DNA of 64,000 nt, from assembly GCF_001941865.1 (NCBI RefSeq), contig NZ_CP016162.1, positions 3,781,501 to 3,845,500 on the forward strand. The letters are read 5' to 3'. The position numbers and the translations under genes were made by a program. This document shows positions 44,109-55,750 of the stretch, in pieces (position 1 is the stretch's first letter; each line of letters opens with the position of its first letter). The stretch is from Pseudomonas alcaliphila JAB1 (GTDB taxonomy: Bacteria > Pseudomonadota > Gammaproteobacteria > Pseudomonadales > Pseudomonadaceae). The notes beneath the pieces are model-generated. The model saw only the letters and a program-made list of their open reading frames with translations, did not search any database and had not been told where the DNA came from.

Positions 44109-44480
44109 TCAGACCTTGCCGCGAATGGCGTCCAGATACTCGACAACACGCACCAGCCCCTGCACCTGACTCATCTGCTGCAGCGGAATGCCTGCCAGAT
44201 GGCGATTTTCGGTACGCAGGAAATGGCGCATGTCCTGCTGATTGCCACCAAACAGGGCAAACAGCGCGCGATAGGCGCGAATCAGCAACAGCGCCAGCTC
44301 ACCGGTCTTGCTCTGCGGACGCAAACCGCCCTGCTCGTTCCAGCGGCTGATGGCACTGCGATGGACGCCTACGATGTCGGCCAGCTCCTGCTGCGTCAGC
44401 CCCAGTTGCTCACGGGTATTGAGCAGGGCTTTAGCCAGTACCGCATCGGCATCGGGCTGAGAGCGAGTCACAGCACTCAT
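44109..44480 (-). CDS. Xre/MbcA/ParS-type antitoxin
   Basis: A 123-residue antitoxin with an N-terminal HTH (LTQQELADIVGVHRSAISRWNEQGG) and a C-terminal DUF2384 (MbcA/ParS) helical domain with LIRAYRALFALFGGNQQDMRHFLRTENRHLAG. It normally binds and inhibits the RES toxin. The ATG at 44480 has GGAGG 5 bases upstream. It precedes the RES gene, with 99 bp between, longer than the near-zero spacing I expect for such pairs. Confidence 0.88.
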   Translation of the reverse strand: MSAVTRSQPDADAVLAKALLNTREQLGLTQQELADIVGVHRSAISRWNEQGGLRPQSKTGELALLLIRAYRALFALFGGNQQDMRHFLRTENRHLAGIPLQQMSQVQGLVRVVEYLDAIRGKV

Positions 44481-44612
44481 CACATCCTCCTTCGCTCGTT
44501 TACGACAAAATAAATATTAAAAGCTGTAAATACACAATAGCACGGAAAGCCGCTTGGCACTCACCCGAGCATGGGGTACCGTCCAGTGGACCGCACCGAG
44601 CAAGGAACACTC

Positions 44613-47168
44613 ATGAGTCGCCGGCGTTTCTGGCTGAGCACCTGCGTAGCGATACTGGCGCTGCTGTCGCTTCTGGCCTGCTATGTCGGCTACCGCGTGC
44701 AGCAGCTGCTCGAGGAACAGCACATCGAGCTGGACTGGCAGCGACTGGGCCTTTCCTGGCGAGGCCTGCAGTTCCAGGATGCAAGCCTGGTACAACGCCG
44801 TGGCGGCGAGCTGCTGGTACAAAGCGGCCAGCTGCAACTCTACTGGCTGGCCAGTGAGGCGCCTCGCTACCGCCTGGTTGCGCAGGACCTGCGCCTGTCG
44901 TGGCAGCCCGCGCAGGGAGAATCCGAAAGCCCGAGCGACAGCGATCTGACCGGACTCCTGCAAACCCTGAGCAATGCCCTGCCATGGCTTCCACGGCACA
45001 TCGAACTGCGCAACGCCCAAGCGCAACTGCCCTGCGCCAGCGGCCGCTGCACACTGCAGGGCGACGTCGACCTACGACTGCTGGACGATACCCTGCAGTT
45101 GCATACGCTGCTGCTGCACGGAGCCCACAGGGCGAAGTTGCAAGCACAACTGCAGGGGCTGGGCAGCGAGCTGAACAGCCCGCGACAGCTGCAGATGAAC
45201 CTGCATCTCGATGATCAACCGCAGATCACCCTGCATAGCGACTTGCAGGCTCATGCCGATGCCCTGCAATGGAGCGGCGAGCTTGAGGTTACCGCGCTGC
45301 AGGATATGGCCTGGCTCGCCGAATGGCTGAGCGAATGGACGCTACTCGACGCTGACGCTCTGCCGGCCACACCCCGGCAGGCCGGGATGAACGCCCAGTG
45401 GCAGTTGCAGGTACCGCAGGCCCCCCCTACGTTCAGCGAACTGCTGGCCACCTCCGGGTGGCTGCGAGTCGATGCGCAGCTACCGCAGCCCTGGCCGCTT
45501 CCCGGCGTCGGCCTGGTCAGCGGTGAGCTGGCGCTCGATCTCAGCAATACCCTGGGCAGATGGCAGGCCCGGCGTTTGAACGCTCAACTGCAGCTCGACA
45601 CGCAGGACGCGCCTTGGCTGGCGTCGCTGCCGAGCGGCCTGCGTCCGCAGCAATTGCAACTGCACCTCGCGCCTCTGGATGGCGATGCCGATGAGGCGCT
45701 GGCCCTGCTGTTGAACGTCAGCGGCCACGGCCCGCTGGAACTGCAGGCAGATGCCGAGCTTGCCCTGCACCAATCCTCCGACTGGGCACTCGACGTTCGA
45801 CACCTGCAGCTCGAATCGCGCAGCAAACGCCTGGACCTGGCTGACAGCCGTCTCGATGACCTGCATCTGAGCCTTGGCCTCAAAGGCAACGTCACGCAGC
45901 AGCAGGTGCAGCTCAGCCTGGCCGACAGCTCGCGCCTCGACGTCCAGCGCCTGCGCAGCGCCGAGTTGGACCTGCAGCAAGCTCAGGCGACGCTGGCCGG
46001 CATCACCCTGAGCGGCCCCCCAAGCACACCGACCCTGTCCGGCCCGCTGGGCCTGCGCACCCAACGTCTGCACCATCCACAATTGCAGGCCCAGGGCTGG
46101 CAATGGCAGGGACGCGTCAACGCCGACGCCGGCAGCCAGACCCTCGACGGTGCACTGCTGGCCGATTCAGGCTTGAGCATGGCCCTGCGTCTGGACAACA
46201 CGACCAACGCGCTGAACCTGAATGCCACCCTGGACGAGCTGTTCCTGCGCGCTGGCAACCCACTGGCACAAACCCTGGCCGACTGGCCACCACTGCTGGC
46301 GCTGGACAATGGCCGCGTACAGGCCGAGGCCGACCTGCAACTACTCAGCGGCAAGCCCTTGCAACTCAGGGCCAACCTGACCGGCAAGGGCCTGGCCGGC
46401 ATCTATGACCGCACCACCCTAAGCGGTCTCGATGCCGAACTGCGGCTGCAGCTGAACGGCGACCGACTTCGCCTCGACCTGCCTCAGTTGAGTGCCAAGC
46501 AGCTCGATCCCGGCATCGAGCTCGGCCCTCTGCGGCTGCAGGCCAGCTACCAGGCCAGCTTGCAACGACCACTGGCAGGCAGCCTGACCCACCAGCGCGC
46601 CGAACTGGGCATTCTTGGCGGCAGCCTGAGCCTGGCACCGGCGACCTGGGCACTGGAACAACCCAGCCATCTGCTGCCCCTGCGGCTCAGTGGCCTGAAT
46701 CTGCAAGAGCTGTTTCGCGTCTATCCGGCCGAAGGGTTGGCCGGTAGCGGGCTGATCGACGGCACCCTGCCGCTGCGCCTGGCTGGCGCCATCAGTATCG
46801 AACAGGGCCTGATCGAAGCCAGGCCACCGGGTGGGCAACTGAGTTTTCATTCACCGCGCATCCGCGCCATGGGGCAGGCCAACCCAGGCATGAAGCTGGT
46901 CACCGACGCGCTGGAAGACTTCCACTACGATCTGCTCAGCAGTAGCGTCGACTATGATCAGTCCGGCACACTGCGGCTAGGCATGCGCCTGCATGGACAG
47001 AACCCGGCCATCGAGAAAGGTCGGCCCATCCATTTCAACATCAATCTGGAAGAAGACATCCCTGCCTTGCTGGCCAGCCTGCAGTTGACCGACAAGGTCA
47101 GTGGCATCATCCAGCAACGGATTCAGCAATGGATGCGCCAGCGTGTCCCCCAAGAACCAAAGGAGTAG
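44613..47168 (+). CDS. ydbH: YdbH-family intermembrane phospholipid transport protein
   Basis: An 851-residue AsmA-like protein with an N-terminal membrane helix (about residues 8-28) and a long repetitive beta-rich periplasmic domain. The C-terminal YdbH segment holds LTHQRAELGILGGSLSL, DALEDFHYDLLSSSVDYDQSG and EKGRPIHFNINLEEDIPALLASL. In E. coli, YdbH with YnbE bridges the envelope and shares phospholipid-transport function with TamB and YhdP. The start at 44613 follows CAAGGA. ynbE and ydbL follow directly. Confidence 0.88.
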   Translation: MSRRRFWLSTCVAILALLSLLACYVGYRVQQLLEEQHIELDWQRLGLSWRGLQFQDASLVQRRGGELLVQSGQLQLYWLASEAPRYRLVAQDLRLSWQPAQGESESPSDSDLTGLLQTLSNALPWLPRHIELRNAQAQLPCASGRCTLQGDVDLRLLDDTLQLHTLLLHGAHRAKLQAQLQGLGSELNSPRQLQMNLHLDDQPQITLHSDLQAHADALQWSGELEVTALQDMAWLAEWLSEWTLLDADALPATPRQAGMNAQWQLQVPQAPPTFSELLATSGWLRVDAQLPQPWPLPGVGLVSGELALDLSNTLGRWQARRLNAQLQLDTQDAPWLASLPSGLRPQQLQLHLAPLDGDADEALALLLNVSGHGPLELQADAELALHQSSDWALDVRHLQLESRSKRLDLADSRLDDLHLSLGLKGNVTQQQVQLSLADSSRLDVQRLRSAELDLQQAQATLAGITLSGPPSTPTLSGPLGLRTQRLHHPQLQAQGWQWQGRVNADAGSQTLDGALLADSGLSMALRLDNTTNALNLNATLDELFLRAGNPLAQTLADWPPLLALDNGRVQAEADLQLLSGKPLQLRANLTGKGLAGIYDRTTLSGLDAELRLQLNGDRLRLDLPQLSAKQLDPGIELGPLRLQASYQASLQRPLAGSLTHQRAELGILGGSLSLAPATWALEQPSHLLPLRLSGLNLQELFRVYPAEGLAGSGLIDGTLPLRLAGAISIEQGLIEARPPGGQLSFHSPRIRAMGQANPGMKLVTDALEDFHYDLLSSSVDYDQSGTLRLGMRLHGQNPAIEKGRPIHFNINLEEDIPALLASLQLTDKVSGIIQQRIQQWMRQRVPQEPKE

Positions 47169-47172
47169 CGCC

Positions 47173-47364
47173 ATGCGCAAGTACCGCCTCCTCGCAGTCC
47201 TGAGCCTGGGGCTGTTGTGCCAGGCCTGTACCCCGACGGTACAACTGGCGATGCCGAACGAACCGATCAACATCAACCTGAACGTCAAGGTCGAGCACGA
47301 AATCTACATCAAGGTGGACAAGGCGCTGGACAGTGTATTCAACGAAGACAGTGGTCTGTTTTGA
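47173..47364 (+). CDS. ynbE: YnbE-like small lipoprotein
   Basis: A 63-residue lipoprotein. The lipobox is LCQAC with Cys19, then TPTVQLAMPNEPININLNVKVEHEIYIKVDKALD, the NINLN segment being characteristic of YnbE. It starts 4 bp after ydbH, with AGGAG upstream. In E. coli YnbE multimerises by beta-augmentation with YdbH to span to the outer membrane. It has the expected size. Confidence 0.9.
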   Translation: MRKYRLLAVLSLGLLCQACTPTVQLAMPNEPININLNVKVEHEIYIKVDKALDSVFNEDSGLF

Positions 47365-47395
47365 GCCCGCCGCACAGGTTCTACGGAGAGAGACG

Positions 47396-47734
47396 ATGAT
47401 TCGATACATTTCGACCCTGCTGCTGGCATTGAGCCTGAGCCTGCCGGCGTACGCACTGAACCTCAACCAGGCCATGAGTGCCCTGGGCGAAGCCAAGGCC
47501 AGCGGCCAGCTCGGCGAGCAACCCAACGGCTACCTGGGCGTGGTCAAGCCTGGCGGCCAGGCCGACGAAATTGCCCGCCTGATCAACCAGGCGCGTCGCG
47601 CCGAGTATCAGAAGGTGGCGCAGGACAATGGCATCAGCCTGAACGACGTGGAAGCCATCGCCGGCAAGAAGGCCATAGAGCGCACGCCCAAGGGACAATT
47701 CATCCAGTTGAACGGCCAGTGGCTGCAGAAATAG
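47396..47734 (+). CDS. ydbL: YdbL-family periplasmic protein
   Basis: A 112-residue protein with a signal peptide (residues 1-20, ending PAYA) and a DUF1318 body: ALGEAKASGQLGEQPNGYLGVV, then ARLINQARRAEYQKVAQDNG. The domain ends in QLNGQWLQK. It is the third gene of the YdbH-YnbE-YdbL set and is thought to support that complex, perhaps as a chaperone for YnbE/YdbH assembly. GGAGAG precedes the start at 47396. Confidence 0.9.
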   Translation: MIRYISTLLLALSLSLPAYALNLNQAMSALGEAKASGQLGEQPNGYLGVVKPGGQADEIARLINQARRAEYQKVAQDNGISLNDVEAIAGKKAIERTPKGQFIQLNGQWLQK

Positions 47735-47755
47735 AAAGCTGCTGGCAGAAACGAA

Positions 47756-47782
47756 AGAACCCGCCTAGGCGGGTTCTTTTTT
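47756..47782. terminator. Terminator shared by ydbL and grxD
   Basis: AGAACCCGCC (47756-47765) pairs with GGCGGGTTCT (47768-47777), followed by TTTTT. The convergent gene grxD ends at 47796. Confidence 0.85.
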
Positions 47783-47795
47783 GCACGAGCAGTGA

Positions 47796-48122
47796 TCAGG
47801 CGCCGGCTTTGCTCACGGCATCCTTGATCAGGGTCTGCAGCTCGCCCTTCTCATACATCTCGGTGAGGATGTCGCTACCGCCGACCAGCTCACCACCGAC
47901 CCACAGCTGCGGGAAGGTCGGCCAGTTGGCGTACTTCGGCAGGTTGGCGCGGATTTCCGGGTTCTGCAGGATGTCGACGTAGGCGAACTTCTCGCCGCAG
48001 CCCATCACCACCTGGGCAGCACGGGCAGAGAAGCCACACTGCGGCGCGTTGGGCGAGCCTTTCATGTACAGCAGAACGGTGTTGTTGGCGATCTGCTCTT
48101 TGATGGTTTCGATGATATCCAT
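47796..48122 (-). CDS. grxD: Monothiol glutaredoxin 4
   Basis: A 108-residue monothiol glutaredoxin involved in Fe-S cluster delivery. The active-site motif CGFS lies in NAPQCGFSARAAQ near residue 30, and the glutathione-binding TFPQLWVGGELVGG is near 69. The start at 48122 trims a longer unsupported extension and matches the family's MDIIETIKEQI start. It is convergent to ydbL and lies downstream of the molybdopterin gene on the same strand, 128 bp away. Confidence 0.95.
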   Translation of the reverse strand: MDIIETIKEQIANNTVLLYMKGSPNAPQCGFSARAAQVVMGCGEKFAYVDILQNPEIRANLPKYANWPTFPQLWVGGELVGGSDILTEMYEKGELQTLIKDAVSKAGA

Positions 48123-48250
48123 GGGGCACCTCAGCATAGACTTCGCGACCCGACGGTCGCCACGGTGGCGCGATTGTAGCGAAAAACCGAGCGCAATGCT
48201 CGGCCTTGCCATCGCCCCACCACGTCGAGACAACCCCGGATTTCATCGGG

Positions 48251-50359
48251 CTACGCAGCCACCACCTCCACCGGCACGCCATTGAGCACCGCATTGCCGG
48301 ACAGCGCATCGAGCTGGCGCTCGTCAGTCAGATCATTGGCACTGGCGCCCAGCTGCGCGCGGGCGATATCCATCTGCACGCCGGGTCGGGCATGGCCCCA
48401 GCCGTGGGGCAGACTGACCACACCCGCCATCACCTCATCGCTGGCTGCCACCTCCACCTCGATGCTGCCGACCCGCGAGCGCACACTTACGCGCTGGCCA
48501 TCGACCAAGCCACGACTGGCCAGGTCCGCCGGATTCATCAGCAACTGATGACGCGGCTTGCCCTTCACCAGACGGTGATAGTTGTGCATCCAGGAGTTGT
48601 TGCTGCGCACATGGCGACGGCCGATCAGCAGCAGCTCATGAGCAGCCGGTTGTTGCTGCTCGGCGAAACGTGCCAGATCGGCCAGCAACAGCTCAGGCGC
48701 GGCCTGCACCGCCTTGCTCGGCGTTTTCAGACGCGCAGCAAGATTCGGTTGCAGCGGTCCCAGGTCGAGCCCATGCGGTTGCTCGCGCAAAGCCGCCAGG
48801 CTGAGTTTGCGCTCGCTACTATCACCATGGGGGCCGAAACGCAGGCCCATGTCGATCATCTGCTCAGGCGCCAGGGTCGGTTTCAGCTCAAGGCCATTGC
48901 GCGCCGCGAAGGCCTTGGCCAGGCCGACGAAGATTTCCCAGTCGTGCAGCGCGCCGTCCGGCTTGGCCAGGATCGCCTCGTTGAAACGGGTGACGTTGCG
49001 CACCGCGAACACATTGAAGGTGGTGTCGTAGTGATCATGCTCCAGCGGCGCGGTCGGCGGCAGGATCAGGTCGGCGTAGCGAGTGGTCTCGTTGATGTAG
49101 AAATCCACCGAAAGCATGAAGTCCAGGCCTTCCAGCGCCTGCTCCAGTTGCCGTCCATTGGGCGTGGACAGCACCGGGTTGCCGGCCACGGTGACCAGCG
49201 CACGAATCTGCCCTTCGCCGGGCGTCAGCATCTCCTCGGCCAGCGCCGAGACCGGCAGCTCGCCGCCGTATTCCGGCAAGCCGGAAACCCGGCTCTGCCA
49301 ACGGTTGAAATGCCCGCCCGAGGTGCTCGCCACCAGGTCCACCGCCGGCGTTGTGCAGAGCACACCGCCGCTGCGATCCAGATTGCCGGTGACCAGATTG
49401 ATCACCTGCACCAGCCACTGACAAAGCGTGCCGAACGCCTGGGTGGAAACGCCCATACGCCCGTAGCAGACGGCCTTGTCGGCAGCGGCGAAATCCCGCG
49501 CCAGTTGCCGAATGGTTTCGGCCGGCACCCCACAACGTGCGCTCATGGCTTGCGCATCAAAGCCGGCAATCGCCTCACGCACCTGTTCCAACCCTTCTAC
49601 CGGCAGATGGCTGTCGCGCGTCAGGCCTTCCTCGAACAGGGTGTTGAGTAGCGCCAGCAACAGCGCGGCATCGCTGCCGGGGCGCACGAACAGGTGCTGG
49701 TCGGCGATGGCTGCGGTTTCGCTGCGCCGCGGATCGACCACCACCAGTTTGCCGCCACGCGCCTGGATGGCCTTCAGGCGCTTCTCCACATCCGGCACGG
49801 TCATGATGCTGCCGTTGGAGGCCAGCGGGTTGCCGCCCAGAATCAGCATGAAATCGGTGTGATCGATATCGGGAATCGGAATCAGCAGGCCGTGGCCGTA
49901 CATCAGGAGGCTGGTCAGGTGGTGCGGCAACTGGTCGACCGAGGTAGCGGAGAAGCGATTTCGGGTTTTCAGCTGACCGAGGAAGTAGTTGCTGTGGGTC
50001 ATCAGCCCGTAGTTGTGCACGCTGGGATTGCCCTGATACACGGCCACGGCGTTCTGCCCATGCGCCGCCTGGATTGTGCTCAGGCGCTCGGCCACCAGAT
50101 CGAAGGCTTCATCCCAACCGATGGCCTGCCACTGCTCGCCAACGCGGCGCATGGGCTGGCGGATACGGTCGGGGTCGTTCTGGATGTCCTGCAGCGCAAC
50201 AGCCTTGGGGCAGATATGGCCGCGGCTGAAGCTGTCCTGGGCATCGCCCTTGATCGAGCGAATCTGCGTGCTGCCGTCAGCTTGAGCTTCGGTTTCGATG
50301 GCGAGTCCACAGATGGCTTCGCACAGATGGCATGCACGGTAATGAAGGGACTTGGTCAT
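48251..50359 (-). CDS. Molybdopterin-dependent oxidoreductase with an N-terminal 4Fe-4S cluster
   Basis: A 702-residue protein of the DMSO-reductase superfamily. The N-terminal cluster Cys set is CHLCEAIC (residues 10-17), with the last Cys in GHICPKA near 49. It continues through the formate-dehydrogenase-like Mo-bisMGD domains, with ILGGNPLASNG and VVVDPRRSETA, and a C-terminal dinucleotide-binding region around SWMHNYHRLVKGKPRHQLLMNPADLASRG. I cannot find a clear Cys or SeCys ligand at the usual Mo position. There is no signal peptide, so it is cytoplasmic. No partner subunit is adjacent, and the substrate is unknown. Confidence 0.85.
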   Translation of the reverse strand: MTKSLHYRACHLCEAICGLAIETEAQADGSTQIRSIKGDAQDSFSRGHICPKAVALQDIQNDPDRIRQPMRRVGEQWQAIGWDEAFDLVAERLSTIQAAHGQNAVAVYQGNPSVHNYGLMTHSNYFLGQLKTRNRFSATSVDQLPHHLTSLLMYGHGLLIPIPDIDHTDFMLILGGNPLASNGSIMTVPDVEKRLKAIQARGGKLVVVDPRRSETAAIADQHLFVRPGSDAALLLALLNTLFEEGLTRDSHLPVEGLEQVREAIAGFDAQAMSARCGVPAETIRQLARDFAAADKAVCYGRMGVSTQAFGTLCQWLVQVINLVTGNLDRSGGVLCTTPAVDLVASTSGGHFNRWQSRVSGLPEYGGELPVSALAEEMLTPGEGQIRALVTVAGNPVLSTPNGRQLEQALEGLDFMLSVDFYINETTRYADLILPPTAPLEHDHYDTTFNVFAVRNVTRFNEAILAKPDGALHDWEIFVGLAKAFAARNGLELKPTLAPEQMIDMGLRFGPHGDSSERKLSLAALREQPHGLDLGPLQPNLAARLKTPSKAVQAAPELLLADLARFAEQQQPAAHELLLIGRRHVRSNNSWMHNYHRLVKGKPRHQLLMNPADLASRGLVDGQRVSVRSRVGSIEVEVAASDEVMAGVVSLPHGWGHARPGVQMDIARAQLGASANDLTDERQLDALSGNAVLNGVPVEVVAA

Positions 50360-50455
50360 GGCCTGGCCTCTTGTTCTGATCCGAGACGACCGGTCAGGTC
50401 GCAGGTCATGAACTATGGGCCGAGCGCGGAGACGACGCCAGCAGCGTTCGTCTCA

Positions 50456-50486
50456 TGAATCGGCAGGCATCAAGCCTGCCGATTCA
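50456..50486 (-). terminator. Hairpin after the small lipoprotein gene
   Basis: TGAATCGGCAGGC (50456-50468) pairs over 13 bp with 50474-50486 around ATCAA. On the minus strand it follows the lipoprotein stop. T-run is poor, so it may stabilise the transcript rather than terminate it. Confidence 0.6.
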
Positions 50487-50504
50487 GGGTCGCGACTGTC
50501 CGAA

Positions 50505-50936
50505 TTAACGGATGGAGGTCACGGTGCCCTTGTTGCCGGTAACGTTGACGCTAACGGTCTTGTACACGAAGTAATCCTGAACGTTCACTTCGTAACGCGG
50601 GGCGACGATCACGTCGGCACCCGAGGCCTTGACTGCCTTGTAGGCAGCTGCGGACTTGGCGGAAGCGACCGGGTCGAGACCCAGCGCGAAACCACCCTCA
50701 CCACCACCGTAGGTCACGCCATCGGCGAACTGAGTGTCACCACCCAGCTTGAACACACCGAACAGGATGTTCACCGAAGATTGACCGGAGATGGGCTCGC
50801 CCACTTTCACGTCGGCCTTGAGGTTAGTTTGCACGGTGCCGTTCAGCGGAACGGTCGGCTGGCTAACGTTCTGGCTGGCACAGCCAGTCAGCAGGGCGAG
50901 AGCGGAGAAAGCGGCGGCGTAGGCTACGTGTTTCAT
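50505..50936 (-). CDS. Putative lipoprotein of unknown function
   Basis: A 143-residue lipoprotein: signal peptide with lipobox LLTGC (Cys about 19), then a Ser/Thr/Gly-rich body with SVNILFGVFKLGGDTQFADGV and a C-terminal VIVAPRYEVNVQDYFVYKTVSVNVTG. The start at 50936 has AAGGAG 8 bases upstream. I do not recognise the family with confidence, though it resembles small TRL-like lipoproteins. A hairpin follows the stop. Confidence 0.75.
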   Translation of the reverse strand: MKHVAYAAAFSALALLTGCASQNVSQPTVPLNGTVQTNLKADVKVGEPISGQSSVNILFGVFKLGGDTQFADGVTYGGGEGGFALGLDPVASAKSAAAYKAVKASGADVIVAPRYEVNVQDYFVYKTVSVNVTGNKGTVTSIR

Positions 50937-51273
50937 GCAAAACTCCTTTGCACATATATTCCATGGATGTCCCCGTTGCGGGGGCAATGCATTGCCTTGG
51001 AAAGGCGGCGGCATCCTAGAAGCCCGGTCTAGAGCGGTGCAAGCGATGATGTCAGTTTTGTGACATCTCGCACGCAGCTTTGGGAAAAGGCTTACAAAAC
51101 AGGATTTTGTATGCCTGCGGGCGGCAATTTGCGCCGTCTCGTCATTTCCTTATAAGATCGCGCCTTCCCCTGTTTCGTCGCACCCTGCGGCCTCCTGCCG
51201 CAAGCTCTGCTGTTTTTGTCGGTTTTATCCCCGACTGCGGGCTTGCGAACTGTAGTGATAAAGGTAGTTAACG
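50937..51273 (+). promoter_or_regulatory. Lipoprotein/argF divergent region with a candidate argF promoter
   Basis: The 337-bp gap. TATAAG at 51151-51156 with TTGCGC at 51129-51134 (16-bp spacing) is a fair sigma-70 promoter for argF, with a leader of about 115 bp. I saw TGTCG-like stretches near 51210-51240 but no certain ArgR site. Confidence 0.4.
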
Positions 51274-52190
<917 letters not shown>

Positions 52191-52194
<4 letters not shown>

Positions 52195-53297
52195 GCCAGC
52201 CTCTGCTGCAGCTACGCGGACTGAACTGCGGCTACCACGCCCACAAGGTGGTGCAGGATCTCGACCTGCACCTCAACCCTGGCGACATCGGCTGCCTGCT
52301 CGGCCCATCGGGCTGCGGCAAGACCACCACCTTGCGCGCCATCGCCGGTTTCGAGCCAGTCCTGGAAGGCGAGATCGAACTGGCAGGTGAAGTGATTTCC
52401 CGCGCCGGCTTTACCCTTGCGCCGGAGAAACGCCATATCGGCATGGTGTTCCAGGATTACGCCCTGTTCCCCCACCTGAGTGTGGCGGAAAACGTCGCCT
52501 TCGGTATCCGCAAGCAGCCCAACGCCGAGCACGCCACTCAAGAACTGCTGGAGCTGGTCAAGCTCGGTAACCTGGCCAAACGTTACCCGCACGAGCTGTC
52601 CGGTGGTCAGCAGCAACGGGTCGCCCTGGCGCGCGCTCTGGCGCCGGAACCGAAATTGCTGCTACTCGACGAACCTTTCTCCAACCTCGATGGCGAACTG
52701 CGTAGGCGCCTGAGCCATGAGGTACGAGAAATTCTCAAGGCGCGTGGCACCAGCGCCATTCTGGTCACTCACGATCAGGAAGAAGCATTCGCCGTCAGCG
52801 ATCACGTCGGTGTGTTCAAGGATGGTCGCCTGGAGCAGTGGGATACGCCGTTCAATCTCTATCACGAGCCGCTGACGCCTTTCGTCGCCAGCTTCATCGG
52901 TCAGGGTTACTTCATTCGCGGCCAGTTGCTCGGCCCGGAAACGGTGCAGACCGAGCTCGGCATGATCCGCGGCAACCGCGCCTATACCTGGGCTCAGGGC
53001 AGCGCGGTGGACGTATTGCTGCGCCCGGACGACATCGTCCCGGACGAGCACAGCGAACTGAAGGCGCGCATCGTCGGCAAGACCTTCCTCGGCGCTGCCA
53101 CGCTCTACCGCCTGCAACTGCCGACCGGCAGTCAGTTGGAATCGATCTTCCCCAGCCATGCCGATCACCAGCCAGGCGACGAGGTAGGCATCCGCGTCGC
53201 CGCCGATCACCTGGTGGCCTTCCCGGCTCTCGGCAGCGTCGCCGCGCAATTGCAACTCAGCGACTCCGGTGGCGTGCGCCGGGTCAGCAGCAACTGA
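52191..53297 (+). CDS. ABC transporter ATP-binding protein, FbpC/PotA-like, orphan
   Basis: A 368-residue ATPase. Walker A is GPSGCGKTT near residue 39. The signature is [15 protein letters not shown]. Walker B is [12 protein letters not shown], and [15 protein letters not shown] supplies the switch His. A C-terminal TOBE-like region follows. It resembles ferric-iron and polyamine importer ATPases. No permease or binding protein adjoins it. It overlaps argF by 4 bp and may work with a permease encoded elsewhere. The substrate is unknown. Confidence 0.9.
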
Positions 53298-54104
53298 TCA
53301 GAGCATCAGCTGGCCACTGGCGATATGCCGCGCGTGGCCAGCAATCTTGACCCGCTCGCCCTCCAGACGGCAGAGCAGCTCACCACCGCGCGCCGAACAC
53401 TGGAAAGCGCTTAGTTCGCTGCGCTCCAGGCATTCGGCCCAGTAAGGCACCAGCATGCAGTGCGTCGAGCCGGTCACCGGGTCTTCATCGATACCAATGC
53501 TCGGCGCGAAGTAGCGCGAGACGAAGTCGTGCCGCTCGCCTGTGCCGGTGATCAGCACACCCAGGCCCGGCAGTGCGGCCAGCGCCGGCAAATCGGCGGT
53601 GAAGCTGCGCACCTGCGCCTCGGACGCCAGCACTGCCATCAGTTCCTGCACGCTGCCATCGGCATTCAGCAGAGCCAGAACCTGCTGCACGGGCTGCCCC
53701 AGCGCGCGCTCGACGTCGGCCTGTAGCGACGCCGCCACCGGCAACACCGGGCGCACCGGGAAATCCAGCTGCAGACGCTCACCCTGACGGGTGACCTGCA
53801 GCGCTCCGGACAAGCAGGTGAAATCCAGCACCTCGGCCGGTTCCTGGTAGATGTCGAACAACACCTTGGCCGCAGCCAGAGTGGCATGCCCGCACAGCGG
53901 CACTTCGCTGACCGGGGTGAACCAGCGGATATGCCAGGCGCTGCCCTCTCTCACCACGAACGCCGTCTCCGCCAGATTGTGCTCGGCGGCGATGCGCTGC
54001 ATCAACGCATCGTCGAGCCAGGCATCCAGGCGATAGACCATGGCGGGATTGCCCGCGAACGGCTGGTCGGTAAAGGCGTCAACTTGATGGAATTCGAGAG
54101 GCAT
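53298..54104 (-). CDS. PhzF-family epimerase/isomerase
   Basis: A 268-residue PhzF-like protein with the two-lobe DAP-epimerase fold. The catalytic Glu46 lies in NLAETAFV, CGHAT supplies the conserved Cys-Gly-His region near 73, and a second motif GIDEDPVTGSTHC is near 200. Its stop codon (53298-53300) begins the base after the ABC gene's stop, so the genes converge with zero spacing. The substrate is unknown, and phenazine synthesis is not implied. Confidence 0.88.
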   Translation of the reverse strand: MPLEFHQVDAFTDQPFAGNPAMVYRLDAWLDDALMQRIAAEHNLAETAFVVREGSAWHIRWFTPVSEVPLCGHATLAAAKVLFDIYQEPAEVLDFTCLSGALQVTRQGERLQLDFPVRPVLPVAASLQADVERALGQPVQQVLALLNADGSVQELMAVLASEAQVRSFTADLPALAALPGLGVLITGTGERHDFVSRYFAPSIGIDEDPVTGSTHCMLVPYWAECLERSELSAFQCSARGGELLCRLEGERVKIAGHARHIASGQLML

Positions 54105-54182
54105 GCTGCATTCCTGGCCAGATGAGAGCCGCCAGCATGCCTGCGCAGGGTAAGCCGCAACAGATACAGTTCCTGTTTTCCA

Positions 54183-54220
54183 GATGCTCTGAGAGCATCG
54201 CGGCTAAAGCCGCTCCTACG
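54183..54220. repeat. Pseudomonas REP-like repeat with flanking palindrome
   Basis: GATGCTCT-G-AGAGCATC (54183-54199) is followed by GCGGCT-AA-AGCCGC (54200-54213) and TCCTACG. The GGCTAAAGCCGCTCCTAC form is of the REP type I recall in Pseudomonas intergenic regions. It lies downstream of glpK. No second copy is present in this window. Confidence 0.65.
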
Positions 54221-54233
54221 ATCCTGGGGTGCT

Positions 54234-55721
<1,488 letters not shown>

Positions 55722-55750
55722 GCAAGATTCCTTGTTGTTATCGGTAGCAT

